Shown one piece after another: positions 33,295-41,918 of a DNA stretch of 42,989 nucleotides; position 1 is the stretch's first letter; each line of letters begins with the position of its first letter. The position numbers and the translations under genes were made by a program. A model generated the notes under the pieces. That model saw only the letters and a list, made by a program, of their open reading frames with translations, was not told the origin of the DNA and searched no databases. The stretch is from the NCBI GenBank assembly GCA_964615285.1, contig CAZTND010000007.1:1-42989 (forward strand). The letters are read 5' to 3'. Source of the stretch: RGIG4074 sp964615285 (GTDB lineage: Bacteria > Bacillota > Clostridia > Christensenellales > Borkfalkiaceae).

Positions 33295-34569
33295 ATGATG
33301 AAAATTTATAACGGAGAAAATTGTGCCGGGCTGCTTGCCCGCGGCGGGTTCGAGGACGAAAAACTCGTCGCGGCCGTGCGGGAGATCGTGTCGGACGTCA
33401 GGGCAAACGGTGACAAGGCGCTGTTTGCCTATGCGCGGAAATTTGACAACACCGAACTCACGGAGGAGACGGTCGCCGTTTCTCCCGCGGAGATAGAGGA
33501 AGCCTATCGGGAGATCGACAAGGAACTCCTGAACTCCCTGCGCCTTGCCATTCAAAATATCCTGGCCTACCACAGCCGCAACGTCATGCAGGACGACGTG
33601 CGTTCGGACGGGGAAGGCAGGACGACGGGTTATGTCGTGCGCGCCGTCGAGCGCGCGGGCATCTATGTCCCCGGCGGTACCGCGCCCCTCTTTTCCTCGG
33701 TCTGCATGGGTATCCTGCCCGCCAAGGCGGCGGGGGTGGAACACATCTGTGTCGCCACGCCCGCCAAAAACGGCAAGGTAAATCCCGCCACCATCGTGGC
33801 GGCGGCGGAGTGCGGCGCGGAAAAAATATTCAAGGTCGGCGGCGCGCAGGCCATTGCCGCGCTGGCATACGGCACAAAGAGCATGCCCAAGGTCAACGTC
33901 ATCGCGGGCCCGGGCAACATCTTCGTCACGCTTGCAAAGAAGGAGGTCTACGGGCAGGTCGGCATAGACATGCTGGCGGGGCCGAGTGAAATTCTGATTT
34001 TGTGCGACGAAAAGGCCGACCCCGCCTATGTGGCGGCGGACGCCCTCTCCCAGGCGGAACACGACAAGCTCGCCCGCTCCATCATTCTGACAGACAGCGC
34101 GGCGTTTGCAAAAAAGGTGCAGGCGGAAATCGAAAGACAGCTTGCCGCACTGCCGCGGAACGAGATCGCTTCCTGTTCCGTCGAACACAGCGGCGGCATC
34201 GTGGTGCTCGGTTCCCTGGACGAGGCGGTGGCGCTCGCCAACGAGGTCGCACCCGAACACATGGAGATCTATGCAGAGAACGCCGAAGAACTCCTGAAAA
34301 AAGTGCGCAACGCGGGCGCGGTGTTTTTGGGCGGTTACACGCCCGAGCCCGTGGGGGACTACTTTGCGGGACCCGACCACATCCTGCCGACGGGCGGCAG
34401 CGCAAAGTTTTTCCAGGTGCTCAACCAGGATATTTTCCTGCGCAAGATGTCCGTCATCCGTTACGACCGGCAGGCGTTGCAGGCCGACGGCGAACACATC
34501 GTGCGCCTGGCGGAAAACGAAGGGCTGGCGGCGCATGCCAACGCCGTAAAGATACGGCTGCAGAAATGA
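33295..34569 (+). CDS. hisD: Histidinol dehydrogenase
   Basis: A 424-residue zinc enzyme oxidising histidinol to histidine in two NAD-dependent steps, at normal length. Motifs include the NAD/substrate region GTAPLFSSVCMGILPAKAAG, IAGPGNIFVTLAKKEVYG, GPSEILILCDEKADP and the catalytic Glu/His in APEHMEIYAE. The start uses the first of two ATGs, with GAAGAAGG 9 nt before. It sits 4 bp after hisG. Confidence 0.97.
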   Translation: MMKIYNGENCAGLLARGGFEDEKLVAAVREIVSDVRANGDKALFAYARKFDNTELTEETVAVSPAEIEEAYREIDKELLNSLRLAIQNILAYHSRNVMQDDVRSDGEGRTTGYVVRAVERAGIYVPGGTAPLFSSVCMGILPAKAAGVEHICVATPAKNGKVNPATIVAAAECGAEKIFKVGGAQAIAALAYGTKSMPKVNVIAGPGNIFVTLAKKEVYGQVGIDMLAGPSEILILCDEKADPAYVAADALSQAEHDKLARSIILTDSAAFAKKVQAEIERQLAALPRNEIASCSVEHSGGIVVLGSLDEAVALANEVAPEHMEIYAENAEELLKKVRNAGAVFLGGYTPEPVGDYFAGPDHILPTGGSAKFFQVLNQDIFLRKMSVIRYDRQALQADGEHIVRLAENEGLAAHANAVKIRLQK

Positions 34570-34626
34570 TCGGCGGCAACGCGGCTTCCCGCATAGTATA
34601 AAACGCAAAAAGCGAGGTAAAAACGT

Positions 34627-35208
34627 ATGAGAACGGCAAAAATCGAACGCAACACCAAGGAAACGCAGATTTCCCTTTCCCTCGCCCTCGAAGGGGGCGA
34701 GATGTCCGTGGACACGGGCGTGGGGTTCCTCAATCATATGCTCGAACTGCTCGCCGTGCATTCCGGTTTCGGGCTGAAAGTCAAGTGCAAAGGGGACATC
34801 CAGGTCGACTTTCACCACTCCACCGAAGATGTGGGCATCGCGCTCGGGCAGGCGTTCAAAGCGGCGCTGGGGGACAAGCGCGGCATCGCGCGCTTTGCCG
34901 ATAGGGTCGTCCCGATGGATGAAACGGCCGCGCTCGTCGCGTTGGACATCAGCGGCAGGGCGTTCCTCAATTTCGACTGCGGGGACGAGCTGTCCTCGGG
35001 GAAGATCGGCGATTTCGACGCCGAACTCGTGGAGGAGTTCCTGCGCGCCTTCGTCAACAATGCGGGATTGAACATCTATGTCAGGCTTTTGGCGACGGGC
35101 AACAAGCACCACGAGGCGGAGGCGATCTTCAAGGCTTTGGCGCAGTGCCTGCGCGCGGCGGTCGCCGTGGTGTCCGACAAGATCCCTTCCAGCAAGGGCG
35201 TTCTGTAA
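34627..35208 (+). CDS. hisB: Imidazoleglycerol-phosphate dehydratase
   Basis: A 193-residue monofunctional dehydratase, without the phosphatase domain of the enterobacterial fusion. The two manganese-binding motifs are present: NHMLELLAVHSGF and DFHHSTEDVGIALG in the first half, and NKHHEAEAIFKA in the second. Since there is no phosphatase here, histidinol-phosphate must be dephosphorylated by an enzyme encoded elsewhere. Confidence 0.97.
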   Translation: MRTAKIERNTKETQISLSLALEGGEMSVDTGVGFLNHMLELLAVHSGFGLKVKCKGDIQVDFHHSTEDVGIALGQAFKAALGDKRGIARFADRVVPMDETAALVALDISGRAFLNFDCGDELSSGKIGDFDAELVEEFLRAFVNNAGLNIYVRLLATGNKHHEAEAIFKALAQCLRAAVAVVSDKIPSSKGVL

Positions 35209-35220
35209 AGGAATGGTTTT

Positions 35221-35814
35221 ATGACAGGCATCTTTGATTACGGCATGGGCAACGTGCGTTCCGTGCAGAAGGCAATGGAATACATCGGCGAAAAGGCGGT
35301 CATCAGCGGCGATTTCACGCTGCTCGACCGCTGCGACCGTCTCATCCTGCCCGGGGTCGGCTCCTTTGGCGAGGGCATGGAGGAGTTGAAAAAGCGCGGG
35401 CTGGACGGGTATATCCGCATGCGCGCCGACGACGATACGCCCGTTTTGGGCATCTGCCTCGGCATGCAGTTTTTGCTTGAAAAGTCCTACGAGGACGGCG
35501 AAAACGCGGGTCTTGGCTTCTGCAAGGGCGACGTGGTGCGCTTCACGCAGGGCAAGGTGCCGCAGATCGGCTGGAACAGCGTCTTTTCCCTGCGCTCCCC
35601 GCTCTTTGCGGGCATTCCCGAAAATACATATTTTTACTTTGTACACAGTTACCATGCCCGCACGACGGAGGAATTTTCCATCGCCGCATGCAACTATTAC
35701 GAGGACTATGCGGCGGCGGTGTGGAACGGCAAAAGCGTGTACGGCACGCAGTTCCACCCCGAAAAGAGCGGCGACGCGGGCATAGAAGTGCTGAAAAATT
35801 TTTTAAGGCTGTGA
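35221..35814 (+). CDS. hisH: Imidazole glycerol phosphate synthase, glutaminase subunit
   Basis: A 197-residue class I glutamine amidotransferase giving ammonia to HisF. The nucleophile elbow is GICLGMQFLLE and the His/Glu pair lies in GTQFHPEKSG. The start MTGIFDYGMGNVRSV is typical. GGAATGG is a weak ribosome site; spacing from hisB is only 12 bp. HisF, its partner, is two genes on. Confidence 0.97.
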   Translation: MTGIFDYGMGNVRSVQKAMEYIGEKAVISGDFTLLDRCDRLILPGVGSFGEGMEELKKRGLDGYIRMRADDDTPVLGICLGMQFLLEKSYEDGENAGLGFCKGDVVRFTQGKVPQIGWNSVFSLRSPLFAGIPENTYFYFVHSYHARTTEEFSIAACNYYEDYAAAVWNGKSVYGTQFHPEKSGDAGIEVLKNFLRL

Positions 35815-35833
35815 TTTTTGCGAGGTGACGAAG

Positions 35834-36541
35834 ATGATCTTATTTCCCGCCATCGATATTTTGGACGGGCGCGCGGTGCGCCTTTTGTACGGTAAGAAAG
35901 ACAGAGTGACCGACTACGGCGACCCCGTCGACCGGGCGAAACAATGGATGGACTGCGGCGCGGAATTTCTGCATGTCGTCGATCTTTCGGGTGCGTTCGA
36001 GGGAGAGAGCCGCATCAACGGCACGCTGGAAAAAATAGCAAAACTCGGCGTGCCCGTGCAGTCGGGCGGGGGCTTGCGCAGCGCGGCGGATGTCCGTTCC
36101 CGCCTGGAGGCGGGCGCGGCGCGGGTCGTGCTCGGCACGATCTGCTGCACCGATCCCGATCTCTTTGCCGCCCTCGCGGCGGAATACGGCGAAAGGATCG
36201 TCGCGGGCATCGACGCCAAAGACGGTAGGCTCGCCATCAAGGGCTGGACGGAGACGTCCGCGCTCACGGCGGAAGCGTTTGGCCGCAAAGCCGCGGGCAT
36301 GGGCGTTCGCTATGCGGTGTTCACCGATATTTCCAAGGACGGCGCCATGCAGGGCGCCAGTGTGGAGGAGAGCCGTAAAATGCAGGAAAAGACGGGGCTT
36401 TCCGTCATTGCTTCGGGCGGCATCGCTTCGATGGAAGACCTCATGAAAATCAGGGAGGCGGGGCTGTACGGCGCCATTTTGGGCAGGAGCATCTACACGG
36501 GCGCGATCGACCTGAAAGAAGCCATCCATGCCTGTAAATAA
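35834..36541 (+). CDS. hisA: ProFAR isomerase
   Basis: A 235-residue (beta/alpha)8 barrel that isomerises ProFAR to PRFAR. The start ILFPAIDILDGRAVRL, the central catalytic Asp in AGIDAKDGRLAIKGW, and the phosphate site ASGGIASMEDL are clear. GAGGTG 8 nt upstream favours ATG 35834 over the earlier in-frame codon at 35825. Confidence 0.96.
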   Translation: MILFPAIDILDGRAVRLLYGKKDRVTDYGDPVDRAKQWMDCGAEFLHVVDLSGAFEGESRINGTLEKIAKLGVPVQSGGGLRSAADVRSRLEAGAARVVLGTICCTDPDLFAALAAEYGERIVAGIDAKDGRLAIKGWTETSALTAEAFGRKAAGMGVRYAVFTDISKDGAMQGASVEESRKMQEKTGLSVIASGGIASMEDLMKIREAGLYGAILGRSIYTGAIDLKEAIHACK

Positions 36542-36555
36542 AGGGAGAAACGGAT

Positions 36556-37317
36556 ATGTTATGCAAACGCATCATCCCCTGCCTCGATCTCAACCGCGGG
36601 CGGGTCGTCAAGGGCGTCAACTTCATCAATCTCGTGGACGCGGGTGACCCCGTGGAGTGCGCCAAGACGTATAATGCCTTCGGCGCGGACGAGATCGTCT
36701 TTCTGGACATCACGGCGAGCGCCGAGGGACGGGGCACCGTGCTCGACGTCATCTCCCGCGCGTCCGAACAGGTGTTCATCCCGCTCACGGTGGGCGGGGG
36801 CATCCGCACGGTCGGGGACTTCAAAACCCTCCTTGCCTGCGGGGCGGATAAAATTTCCGTCAACTCGGCGGCGATCAGAAACCCTTCCCTCATCACCGAG
36901 GCGGCACTCCGCTTCGGCTCGCAGTGTGTGGTGCTGGCGGTGGACGCCAAGCGGAACGAAAAGGGCCGCTGGGATGTCTATCTCAACGGCGGCAGAGTCA
37001 GAACCGATCTCGACGCGCTGGAATGGATCGTGCAGGCGGAAAAGCTGGGCGCGGGCGAAGTGCTCCTCACCAGCATGGACTGCGACGGTACCAAGGCGGG
37101 GTACGATCTGGAACTCACCCGGCAGGTCGCCGAGGCGGTCAACATTCCCGTCATCGCGTCGGGCGGCGCGGGAGCCAAGGAACATTTTTACGACGTGCTC
37201 ACCGCGGGCAAGGCGGACGCGGCTTTGGCGGCGTCTCTCTTCCACTACGGCGAACTGGGGATGGGCGAACTCAAAGACTATCTCGCCGCGCGCGGCGTGC
37301 CCGTGCGCCGGGTTTAA
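36556..37317 (+). CDS. hisF: Imidazole glycerol phosphate synthase, cyclase subunit
   Basis: A 253-residue barrel that closes the imidazole ring using ammonia from HisH. The start CKRIIPCLDLNRGRVVKG, the catalytic Asp in FLDITASAEGRGT, and ASGGAGAKEHFYD are conserved. Length is exactly usual. GGGAGAAACGG precedes the ATG. A 132-bp gap with no gene separates it from hisIE. Confidence 0.97.
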   Translation: MLCKRIIPCLDLNRGRVVKGVNFINLVDAGDPVECAKTYNAFGADEIVFLDITASAEGRGTVLDVISRASEQVFIPLTVGGGIRTVGDFKTLLACGADKISVNSAAIRNPSLITEAALRFGSQCVVLAVDAKRNEKGRWDVYLNGGRVRTDLDALEWIVQAEKLGAGEVLLTSMDCDGTKAGYDLELTRQVAEAVNIPVIASGGAGAKEHFYDVLTAGKADAALAASLFHYGELGMGELKDYLAARGVPVRRV

Positions 37318-37449
37318 CCTTGTCGTATTCTTCGACTTCGGAGAGGGCGAAGACGTTGACGGAGCGGGCGAACCGGGCGAAACGGACGGTGCAGCCGGCG
37401 GAGAAACGTCGGATGAAAATATACAATGAAGGGAGCAAAGAGGTATACC

Positions 37450-38070
37450 ATGACCGAAAACAATCCAAATATCAAGTTTGACGAAAAGGGGCTGATCTGT
37501 GCGATTGCGCAGGACATCGAGAGCGGCGAAGTGCTCATGCAGGCGTATATGAACGCCGAGGCGCTGGAAATGACTAAAAAGACGGGTTATGCGCACTATT
37601 GGAGCCGTTCGCGGCAGAAACTCTGGAGGAAGGGCGAAGAGAGCGGGCATGTGCAGCAGGTCGTCTCCATGGCTTTCGACTGCGACCGCGACTGCGTGCT
37701 CCTGAAAGTCCGCCAGACGGGCGTTGCCTGCCACACGGGCGCGTATTCCTGCTTTTTCGACTTTCTGCAGGGGGACAGGGAGCGCATCGGCGCGGAGATG
37801 CTCGGCAAATTGCAGCGCATCGTGCTGGACAGAAAGGAACACCCTGCCGAGGGGTCGTACACTTCCTATCTCTTTGAAAAGGGGATAGACAAGATCGCCA
37901 AAAAGGCGGGCGAAGAGGCGGTGGAAATGGTCATCGCCTCCAAGAACGAGGACAGGGAGGAACTCATCGGCGAATGCGCCGACCTTCTCTATCATACCCT
38001 GGTACTCCTTGCCGCGCGCGGCGTTTCCCTTTCGGACGTCTGCACCGAACTCAACAAGCGGCACAACTGA
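37450..38070 (+). CDS. hisIE: Bifunctional phosphoribosyl-AMP cyclohydrolase / phosphoribosyl-ATP pyrophosphatase
   Basis: A 206-residue fusion catalysing steps two and three of histidine synthesis. Residues 1-115 are the cyclohydrolase with HYWSRSRQKLWRKGEESGH and the zinc-binding Cys region; from about 116 on is the MazG-like pyrophosphatase with GEEAVEMVIASKNEDREEL and ECADLLYH. AGAGGT lies 6 nt before ATG 37450. It is the last his gene; hisC (aminotransferase) and a histidinol phosphatase are absent from the window. Confidence 0.96.
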   Translation: MTENNPNIKFDEKGLICAIAQDIESGEVLMQAYMNAEALEMTKKTGYAHYWSRSRQKLWRKGEESGHVQQVVSMAFDCDRDCVLLKVRQTGVACHTGAYSCFFDFLQGDRERIGAEMLGKLQRIVLDRKEHPAEGSYTSYLFEKGIDKIAKKAGEEAVEMVIASKNEDREELIGECADLLYHTLVLLAARGVSLSDVCTELNKRHN

Positions 38071-38122
38071 AAAATCGCTGTCGCCGCGGATTGATATTTT
38101 TTTTGCCGAGAGGGCGGTGACA

Positions 38123-38470
38123 ATGGAATATAAGATCGACGATAAGGCGCTGCAGGCGTCCCGCTTTTTGCTCTTTGTCAATCAGGTCCGGAAGGGAGAT
38201 TATGACTTGCAAAAGACGGAAGAGGCGTAGCAAAGGACCTTGAATATAACGGCGTATGACGGCGGCACACTCGTCGGCTGCCTGCGCATCCTTACCGACG
38301 GATATTTTTTCGGTACGATCACGGAGCTGCTGGTCCTGCCCGCTCCGGAAGAGGGAACGACCGGGAAGGACAGGGCGCAGAAGGCGAACTCTGCGGAAAA
38401 GGCTGTCTTGCACCAATGGAAAGAAAAAGCGCGGCGGGATAAAAATACACGAAAGTACACGGAGGAGTAA
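38123..38470 (+). pseudogene. Decayed GNAT acetyltransferase
   Basis: MEYKIDDKALQASRFLLFVN with QVRKGDYDLQKTEEA runs to a TAG at 38228-38230 (codon 36). The same frame then continues NITAYDGGTLVGCLRILTDG and YFFGTITELLVLPA, the usual middle of a GNAT acetyltransferase, and degenerates where the acetyl-CoA loop (QGKGIG type) should follow (PEEGTTGKD). It thus has a nonsense codon and a lost cofactor site, and the C-terminal third is missing. GAGAGGGCGG still stands before the ATG. The remnant ends 4 nt before the aldolase gene. Confidence 0.7.
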
Positions 38471-38474
38471 AATC

Positions 38475-39446
38475 ATGGCAGAAACGGGCAATTTGTTATC
38501 GTTCCGAAAGAGCATCCGCCTGGTCGATGCAACGCTGCGCGACGGCGGGCTGGTCAATAAATTTGAATTCACGGACGAATTCGTCAAAGCTCTCTATGCG
38601 GCCAACGTCGCGGCGGGGGTCGATTTTATGGAGTTCGGCTATAAGGCGGACAGGGACATCTTTTCCGAGGATAAGTTCGGCAAATGGAAGTTCTGTAAGG
38701 AGGACGACATCTTTGCCGTCGTCGGCGAAAACCGGACCAATCTGAAAGTCGCCTGCATGGCGGACGAGGGGCGCACCAATTACCTGCGCGACATCGGCGA
38801 AAAGGCAAACAGCCCCGTCGACATGTACCGCATCGCCACCTATATCAACGCCATCCCTTCGGCGATCGAAATGATCGAGCACTGCCACAAGATGGGCTAT
38901 CTGACTTCCTGCAACGTCATGGCGGTGTCCACGGCGACCGAAAAGGAGATCGACATCGCGCTGGATATGCTGGGTCGATCGTGCGTGGACGGCATCTACA
39001 TCGTGGACAGCTACGGCTCGTTCTATCCCGAAGAGGTCCGCGTGCTCGCCGATAAATACCTCGAATACGGCGAAAAATACGGCAAGTTCATCGGCATCCA
39101 TGCGCACAATAACCAAAACCTCGCCTTCGCCAACAGCATCGAATGCGTTGCGCGCGGCGTGGACTATATAGACGCTACCGTCTCCTCCATGGGGCGCGGG
39201 GCGGGCAACTGCGCGCTCGAACTCATGCTCGGCTTTCTGAAAAATCCTTCCTATAAGCTCCTGCCCGTCCTGAAATTCATCGAACAGCACATGCTGCCGC
39301 TGAAAAAGCAGGGCGTGGTCTGGGGATACGACGTGCAGTACATGCTCACGAGCATGCTCAACCGCCACCCCCGCGCGGCGATCGATTTTACGGCGGAAAA
39401 GCGCACCGATTACGCCGAATTTTTCAATGAACTGACGGACAGATGA
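38475..39446 (+). CDS. DRE-TIM metallolyase/aldolase family protein
   Basis: A 323-residue protein with an aldolase barrel like that of 4-hydroxy-2-oxovalerate aldolase. The start of the barrel holds the DRE-like motif VDATLRDGGLVNKFEF, the central ESFGS-like IVDSYGSFYPEEV, and the metal ligands HAH in GIHAHNNQNLAFAN. Substrate unknown; relatives act in degradation or in polysaccharide modification. GGAGG is 8 nt before the ATG. It ends at a strong terminator and shows no pathway link to the his genes or minD. Confidence 0.85.
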   Translation: MAETGNLLSFRKSIRLVDATLRDGGLVNKFEFTDEFVKALYAANVAAGVDFMEFGYKADRDIFSEDKFGKWKFCKEDDIFAVVGENRTNLKVACMADEGRTNYLRDIGEKANSPVDMYRIATYINAIPSAIEMIEHCHKMGYLTSCNVMAVSTATEKEIDIALDMLGRSCVDGIYIVDSYGSFYPEEVRVLADKYLEYGEKYGKFIGIHAHNNQNLAFANSIECVARGVDYIDATVSSMGRGAGNCALELMLGFLKNPSYKLLPVLKFIEQHMLPLKKQGVVWGYDVQYMLTSMLNRHPRAAIDFTAEKRTDYAEFFNELTDR

Positions 39447-39473
39447 TTTTTTGCCGCAAAGAGGAGATCGCAG

Positions 39474-39502
39474 AGGGCTGTTTTGCAAAAACAGCCCTTT
39501 TT
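39474..39502 (+). terminator. Terminator before minD
   Basis: A perfect 11-bp stem (AGGGCTGTTTT / AAAACAGCCCT) with a 3-nt loop and five T. Confidence 0.92.
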
Positions 39503-39567
39503 CGCGCTTTTTTCCGCGAAAACGACGTATAAAAAACGATATACTATTGACCGAAAAGGAGCAAAGT

Positions 39568-40338
39568 ATGGCAAGGAAAATCGTTTTTACTTCGGGGAAA
39601 GGGGGCGTGGGCAAGACCACGGTGGCGGCGAACATCGGCGCGCAGCTCTCTTTGCGGGGCGAACAGGTCATCCTGTGCGATACCGATTTCGGATTGAACA
39701 ACATCGACGTCGTGACGGGCATTGAAAAGCGCATCACCTATGACATCGGCGACGTCATCGAGGGGCGATGCCGCGCCCGCCAGGCGCTCGTCCAGCATCC
39801 CGATTTCAAAAATCTCTACATTCTCGCCAGCAACCACTCCTCTCCGGACAAATACATCTCTCCGCAGGCGGTGCGGCTCGTCCTCGACAATCTTTCGCCG
39901 CAGTTCGATTATATCCTCATCGACTGTCCCGCCGGCATAGAGGAGGGGTTCCACCGCGCCGTCGCCTCGGCGGAGGAGGCGGTCATCGTGACCACGCCCC
40001 ACCTCTCCTCCCTGCGCGACGCCGACAAAGTCATCTCGGTGCTCAAGAGCTATCGGCTCAAGAGCGTCAGTCTCATCGTCAATATGGTGCGCGGGGATAT
40101 GCTTCTGAACGGCGACATCCTCTCCCCGCAGGCGATCGCGGACATCCTGAAGATCCCGCTCCTCGCCGTGCTGCCCGAATCGGACGACGTCTATCTCAAT
40201 ACGCTGACGGACAAGAGGAAAATTTTCCGCATCGCGGCGAACAATCTTGCGGGCGGAAAGACAAAATATTACGACGCCACCAAGGGATACGGCGGTATTC
40301 TCGGGCGCATACGCATGGGTTTGAAGCGGAGCATATAG
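39568..40338 (+). CDS. minD: Septum-site determining ATPase MinD
   Basis: A 256-residue ParA/MinD ATPase. The deviant Walker A motif is GKGGVGKTT at 10-18 and the switch region DTDFGLNNIDVVTG follows. The C-terminal tail GGILGRIRMGLKRS is the amphipathic membrane-binding helix of MinD. It places the division septum at mid-cell with MinC, and MinE where present. AAAGGAG sets ATG 39568; a TATACT box at 39540-39545 may be its -10, with a poor -35. A MinE-like gene is 66 bp downstream, and no minC lies within the window. Confidence 0.95.
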   Translation: MARKIVFTSGKGGVGKTTVAANIGAQLSLRGEQVILCDTDFGLNNIDVVTGIEKRITYDIGDVIEGRCRARQALVQHPDFKNLYILASNHSSPDKYISPQAVRLVLDNLSPQFDYILIDCPAGIEEGFHRAVASAEEAVIVTTPHLSSLRDADKVISVLKSYRLKSVSLIVNMVRGDMLLNGDILSPQAIADILKIPLLAVLPESDDVYLNTLTDKRKIFRIAANNLAGGKTKYYDATKGYGGILGRIRMGLKRSI

Positions 40339-40404
40339 CCCGAAAAGCCGTGCGGCGTCCGCGGCGGCGTAAAAACGATTTTTACAGGAGGGAAGGGCGG
40401 AACC

Positions 40405-40674
40405 ATGAAAAAGAAGACGGAGACCAAAGTCCGGAACGAGGAGAACGCACAGGCGGCTTTCGAGCGCGCCAGCCGCGTCATCGGCGCGGACAAAGCGGCA
40501 ATGAGCGAGGAGTGCCGCGCCATCGCCCTGCGCGATTTTACGCATGTCGCGCTCGAATATTTCGATTTGAAGACGCCGTTGAAACTTACGATCGAGAGCG
40601 GCGCGGAGGGGGGCTATGCCGTCAGCATCACTTTTCGGGCGGATCGGGCAAAACCGTTCTATATATTGAAGTAA
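40405..40674 (+). CDS. minE: Divergent MinE-like protein
   Basis: An 89-residue protein right after minD. Residues 19-82 follow the MinE pattern of an N-terminal helix and a beta-strand pair: AAFERASRVIGADK, then ALRDFTHVALEYFDLKTPLK, then YAVSITFRAD. In MinE the matching parts are RLQIIVAERR, LRKDILEVICKYVQID and the strand ILELNVTLPE. The N-terminal membrane-targeting helix is replaced by a charged tail (MKKKTETKVRNEEN). The identity rests mainly on position. GGAGGGAAGGGCGG precedes the ATG. Confidence 0.6.
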   Translation: MKKKTETKVRNEENAQAAFERASRVIGADKAAMSEECRAIALRDFTHVALEYFDLKTPLKLTIESGAEGGYAVSITFRADRAKPFYILK

Positions 40675-40857
40675 AGGATCCCCGGCAGGAGAAATTTCCG
40701 GATTTTTGTTTGAAAACGCCGTATACTGTTTATATATTGAATAAGTGCTTTCCCTCTTCGGCTGCGGAAGGGGGATGATCGGAATGAGAGGGCAGGGTGT
40801 GTGCTCCCGCTCGCCGCAGGCGAGGGGCAATAATAAAAATTCGGGAGTATACAGACA

Positions 40858-41730
40858 ATGGAAAGAAAATTTGCAATCGTAACCGATTCTTCCTGCGACA
40901 TGCCGGAGGAATATCTTGCAGAGCACGATGTGGAATGCGTCCGCCTCGGTTTTTTGATGGACAACGTCCTTTACGGCGGCGAGGACGGAGAAAAGATCGA
41001 CACGAAAGAATTTTACGATCGGGTGCGCAAGGGCGCCATGCCCACCACCCATCAGGTCAATGCCGAATGCGCCAGGGAACACATCGAAAAGTTTTTGCAG
41101 AAGGGGCAGGACGTTTTGGTCGTCGCCTTTTCGAGCGGGCTTTCGGGCACGGCGAACAGCTTCTTCATCGCAGCGAAGGAACTGAACGAAAAATATCCCG
41201 ACCGCAAAGTGCTGGTCACCGACTCCCTCTGCGCCTCCATGGGCGAGGGGCTCTATCTCGATTACGCCGTCAAAAAGGCGGATACGGGCGCGTCTTTACA
41301 GGAAACGTACGATTATCTCGAAAGCATCAAATTGAATATATGCCACTTCTTCACCGTGGACAATCTCTTTCATCTGAAGCGGGGCGGCAGGGTCTCAACG
41401 GCGACAGCTGTCGTGGGCACGCTGCTCTCCATCAAACCCGTCATGCACGTCGACGACGCGGGGCATCTCATCCCCATCGGCAAGGCCATGGGGCGCAAAA
41501 AATCCATTAAGGCGCTCTTCGATAAGATGAAGGAGACGCAGGCGATGGAGGCGGGCGATCCCGTGTTCATCAGCCACGGCGACTGCATCGAAGATGCCGA
41601 ATATCTCGCGGACATGGTGCGGGCGGAGTTCCCCGGGCACGAAATTTCCATCAATTATGTCGGCGCGGTCATCGGTTCCCATTCCGGCCCCGGCACGCTG
41701 GCGCTCTTCTTTAAGGGCAGGCACAGGTGA
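40858..41730 (+). CDS. DegV family fatty-acid-binding protein
   Basis: A 290-residue two-domain protein of the DegV/FakB family, which binds fatty acids and presents them to the FakA kinase. Motifs: TDSSCDMPEEYLAEHDVE, the ligand loop FSSGLSGTANSFFIAAKEL, VTDSLCASMGEGL, and the C-terminal SHGDC with GAVIGSHSGPGTLALFF. Length is typical. No fakA-like gene is in the window. GGGAG is 12 nt before the ATG. It faces rplI across a terminator. Confidence 0.93.
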   Translation: MERKFAIVTDSSCDMPEEYLAEHDVECVRLGFLMDNVLYGGEDGEKIDTKEFYDRVRKGAMPTTHQVNAECAREHIEKFLQKGQDVLVVAFSSGLSGTANSFFIAAKELNEKYPDRKVLVTDSLCASMGEGLYLDYAVKKADTGASLQETYDYLESIKLNICHFFTVDNLFHLKRGGRVSTATAVVGTLLSIKPVMHVDDAGHLIPIGKAMGRKKSIKALFDKMKETQAMEAGDPVFISHGDCIEDAEYLADMVRAEFPGHEISINYVGAVIGSHSGPGTLALFFKGRHR

Positions 41731-41815
41731 GGCGGAGGCCCCGGGACAGGGCATATACGGCGATCGGTCAAAACGGACAGGAACGCGGGCAATGGAGTGC
41801 TGCCGGCGCACAATG

Positions 41816-41853
41816 AAAAATATCCACCTGCTGTGCGGGTGGATATTTTTTTC
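41816..41853. terminator. Bidirectional terminator between degV-like gene and rplI
   Basis: A perfect 13-bp stem (AAAAATATCCACC at 41816-41828 with GGTGGATATTTTT at 41838-41850), A-run and T-run on either side. The core resembles the hairpin at the left edge of the window. Confidence 0.88.
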
Positions 41854-41918
41854 ATATGTTCCGGCCGTTCCGCGGGAACTTTCGCCGCCGGCCGTCGGCC
41901 GTAAGGTCGGTCGCAAAT

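Noticed and set aside
36559..38181. A 540-codon minus-strand frame opposite hisF and hisIE
   Set aside because: Both plus-strand genes are unmistakable, and the antisense frame has no protein-like features.
40675..40857. A gene or riboswitch between the minE-like gene and the DegV gene
   Set aside because: Only a weak AT-rich box and a CTCGCC/GGCGAG hairpin are visible; nothing coding and no known leader signature.
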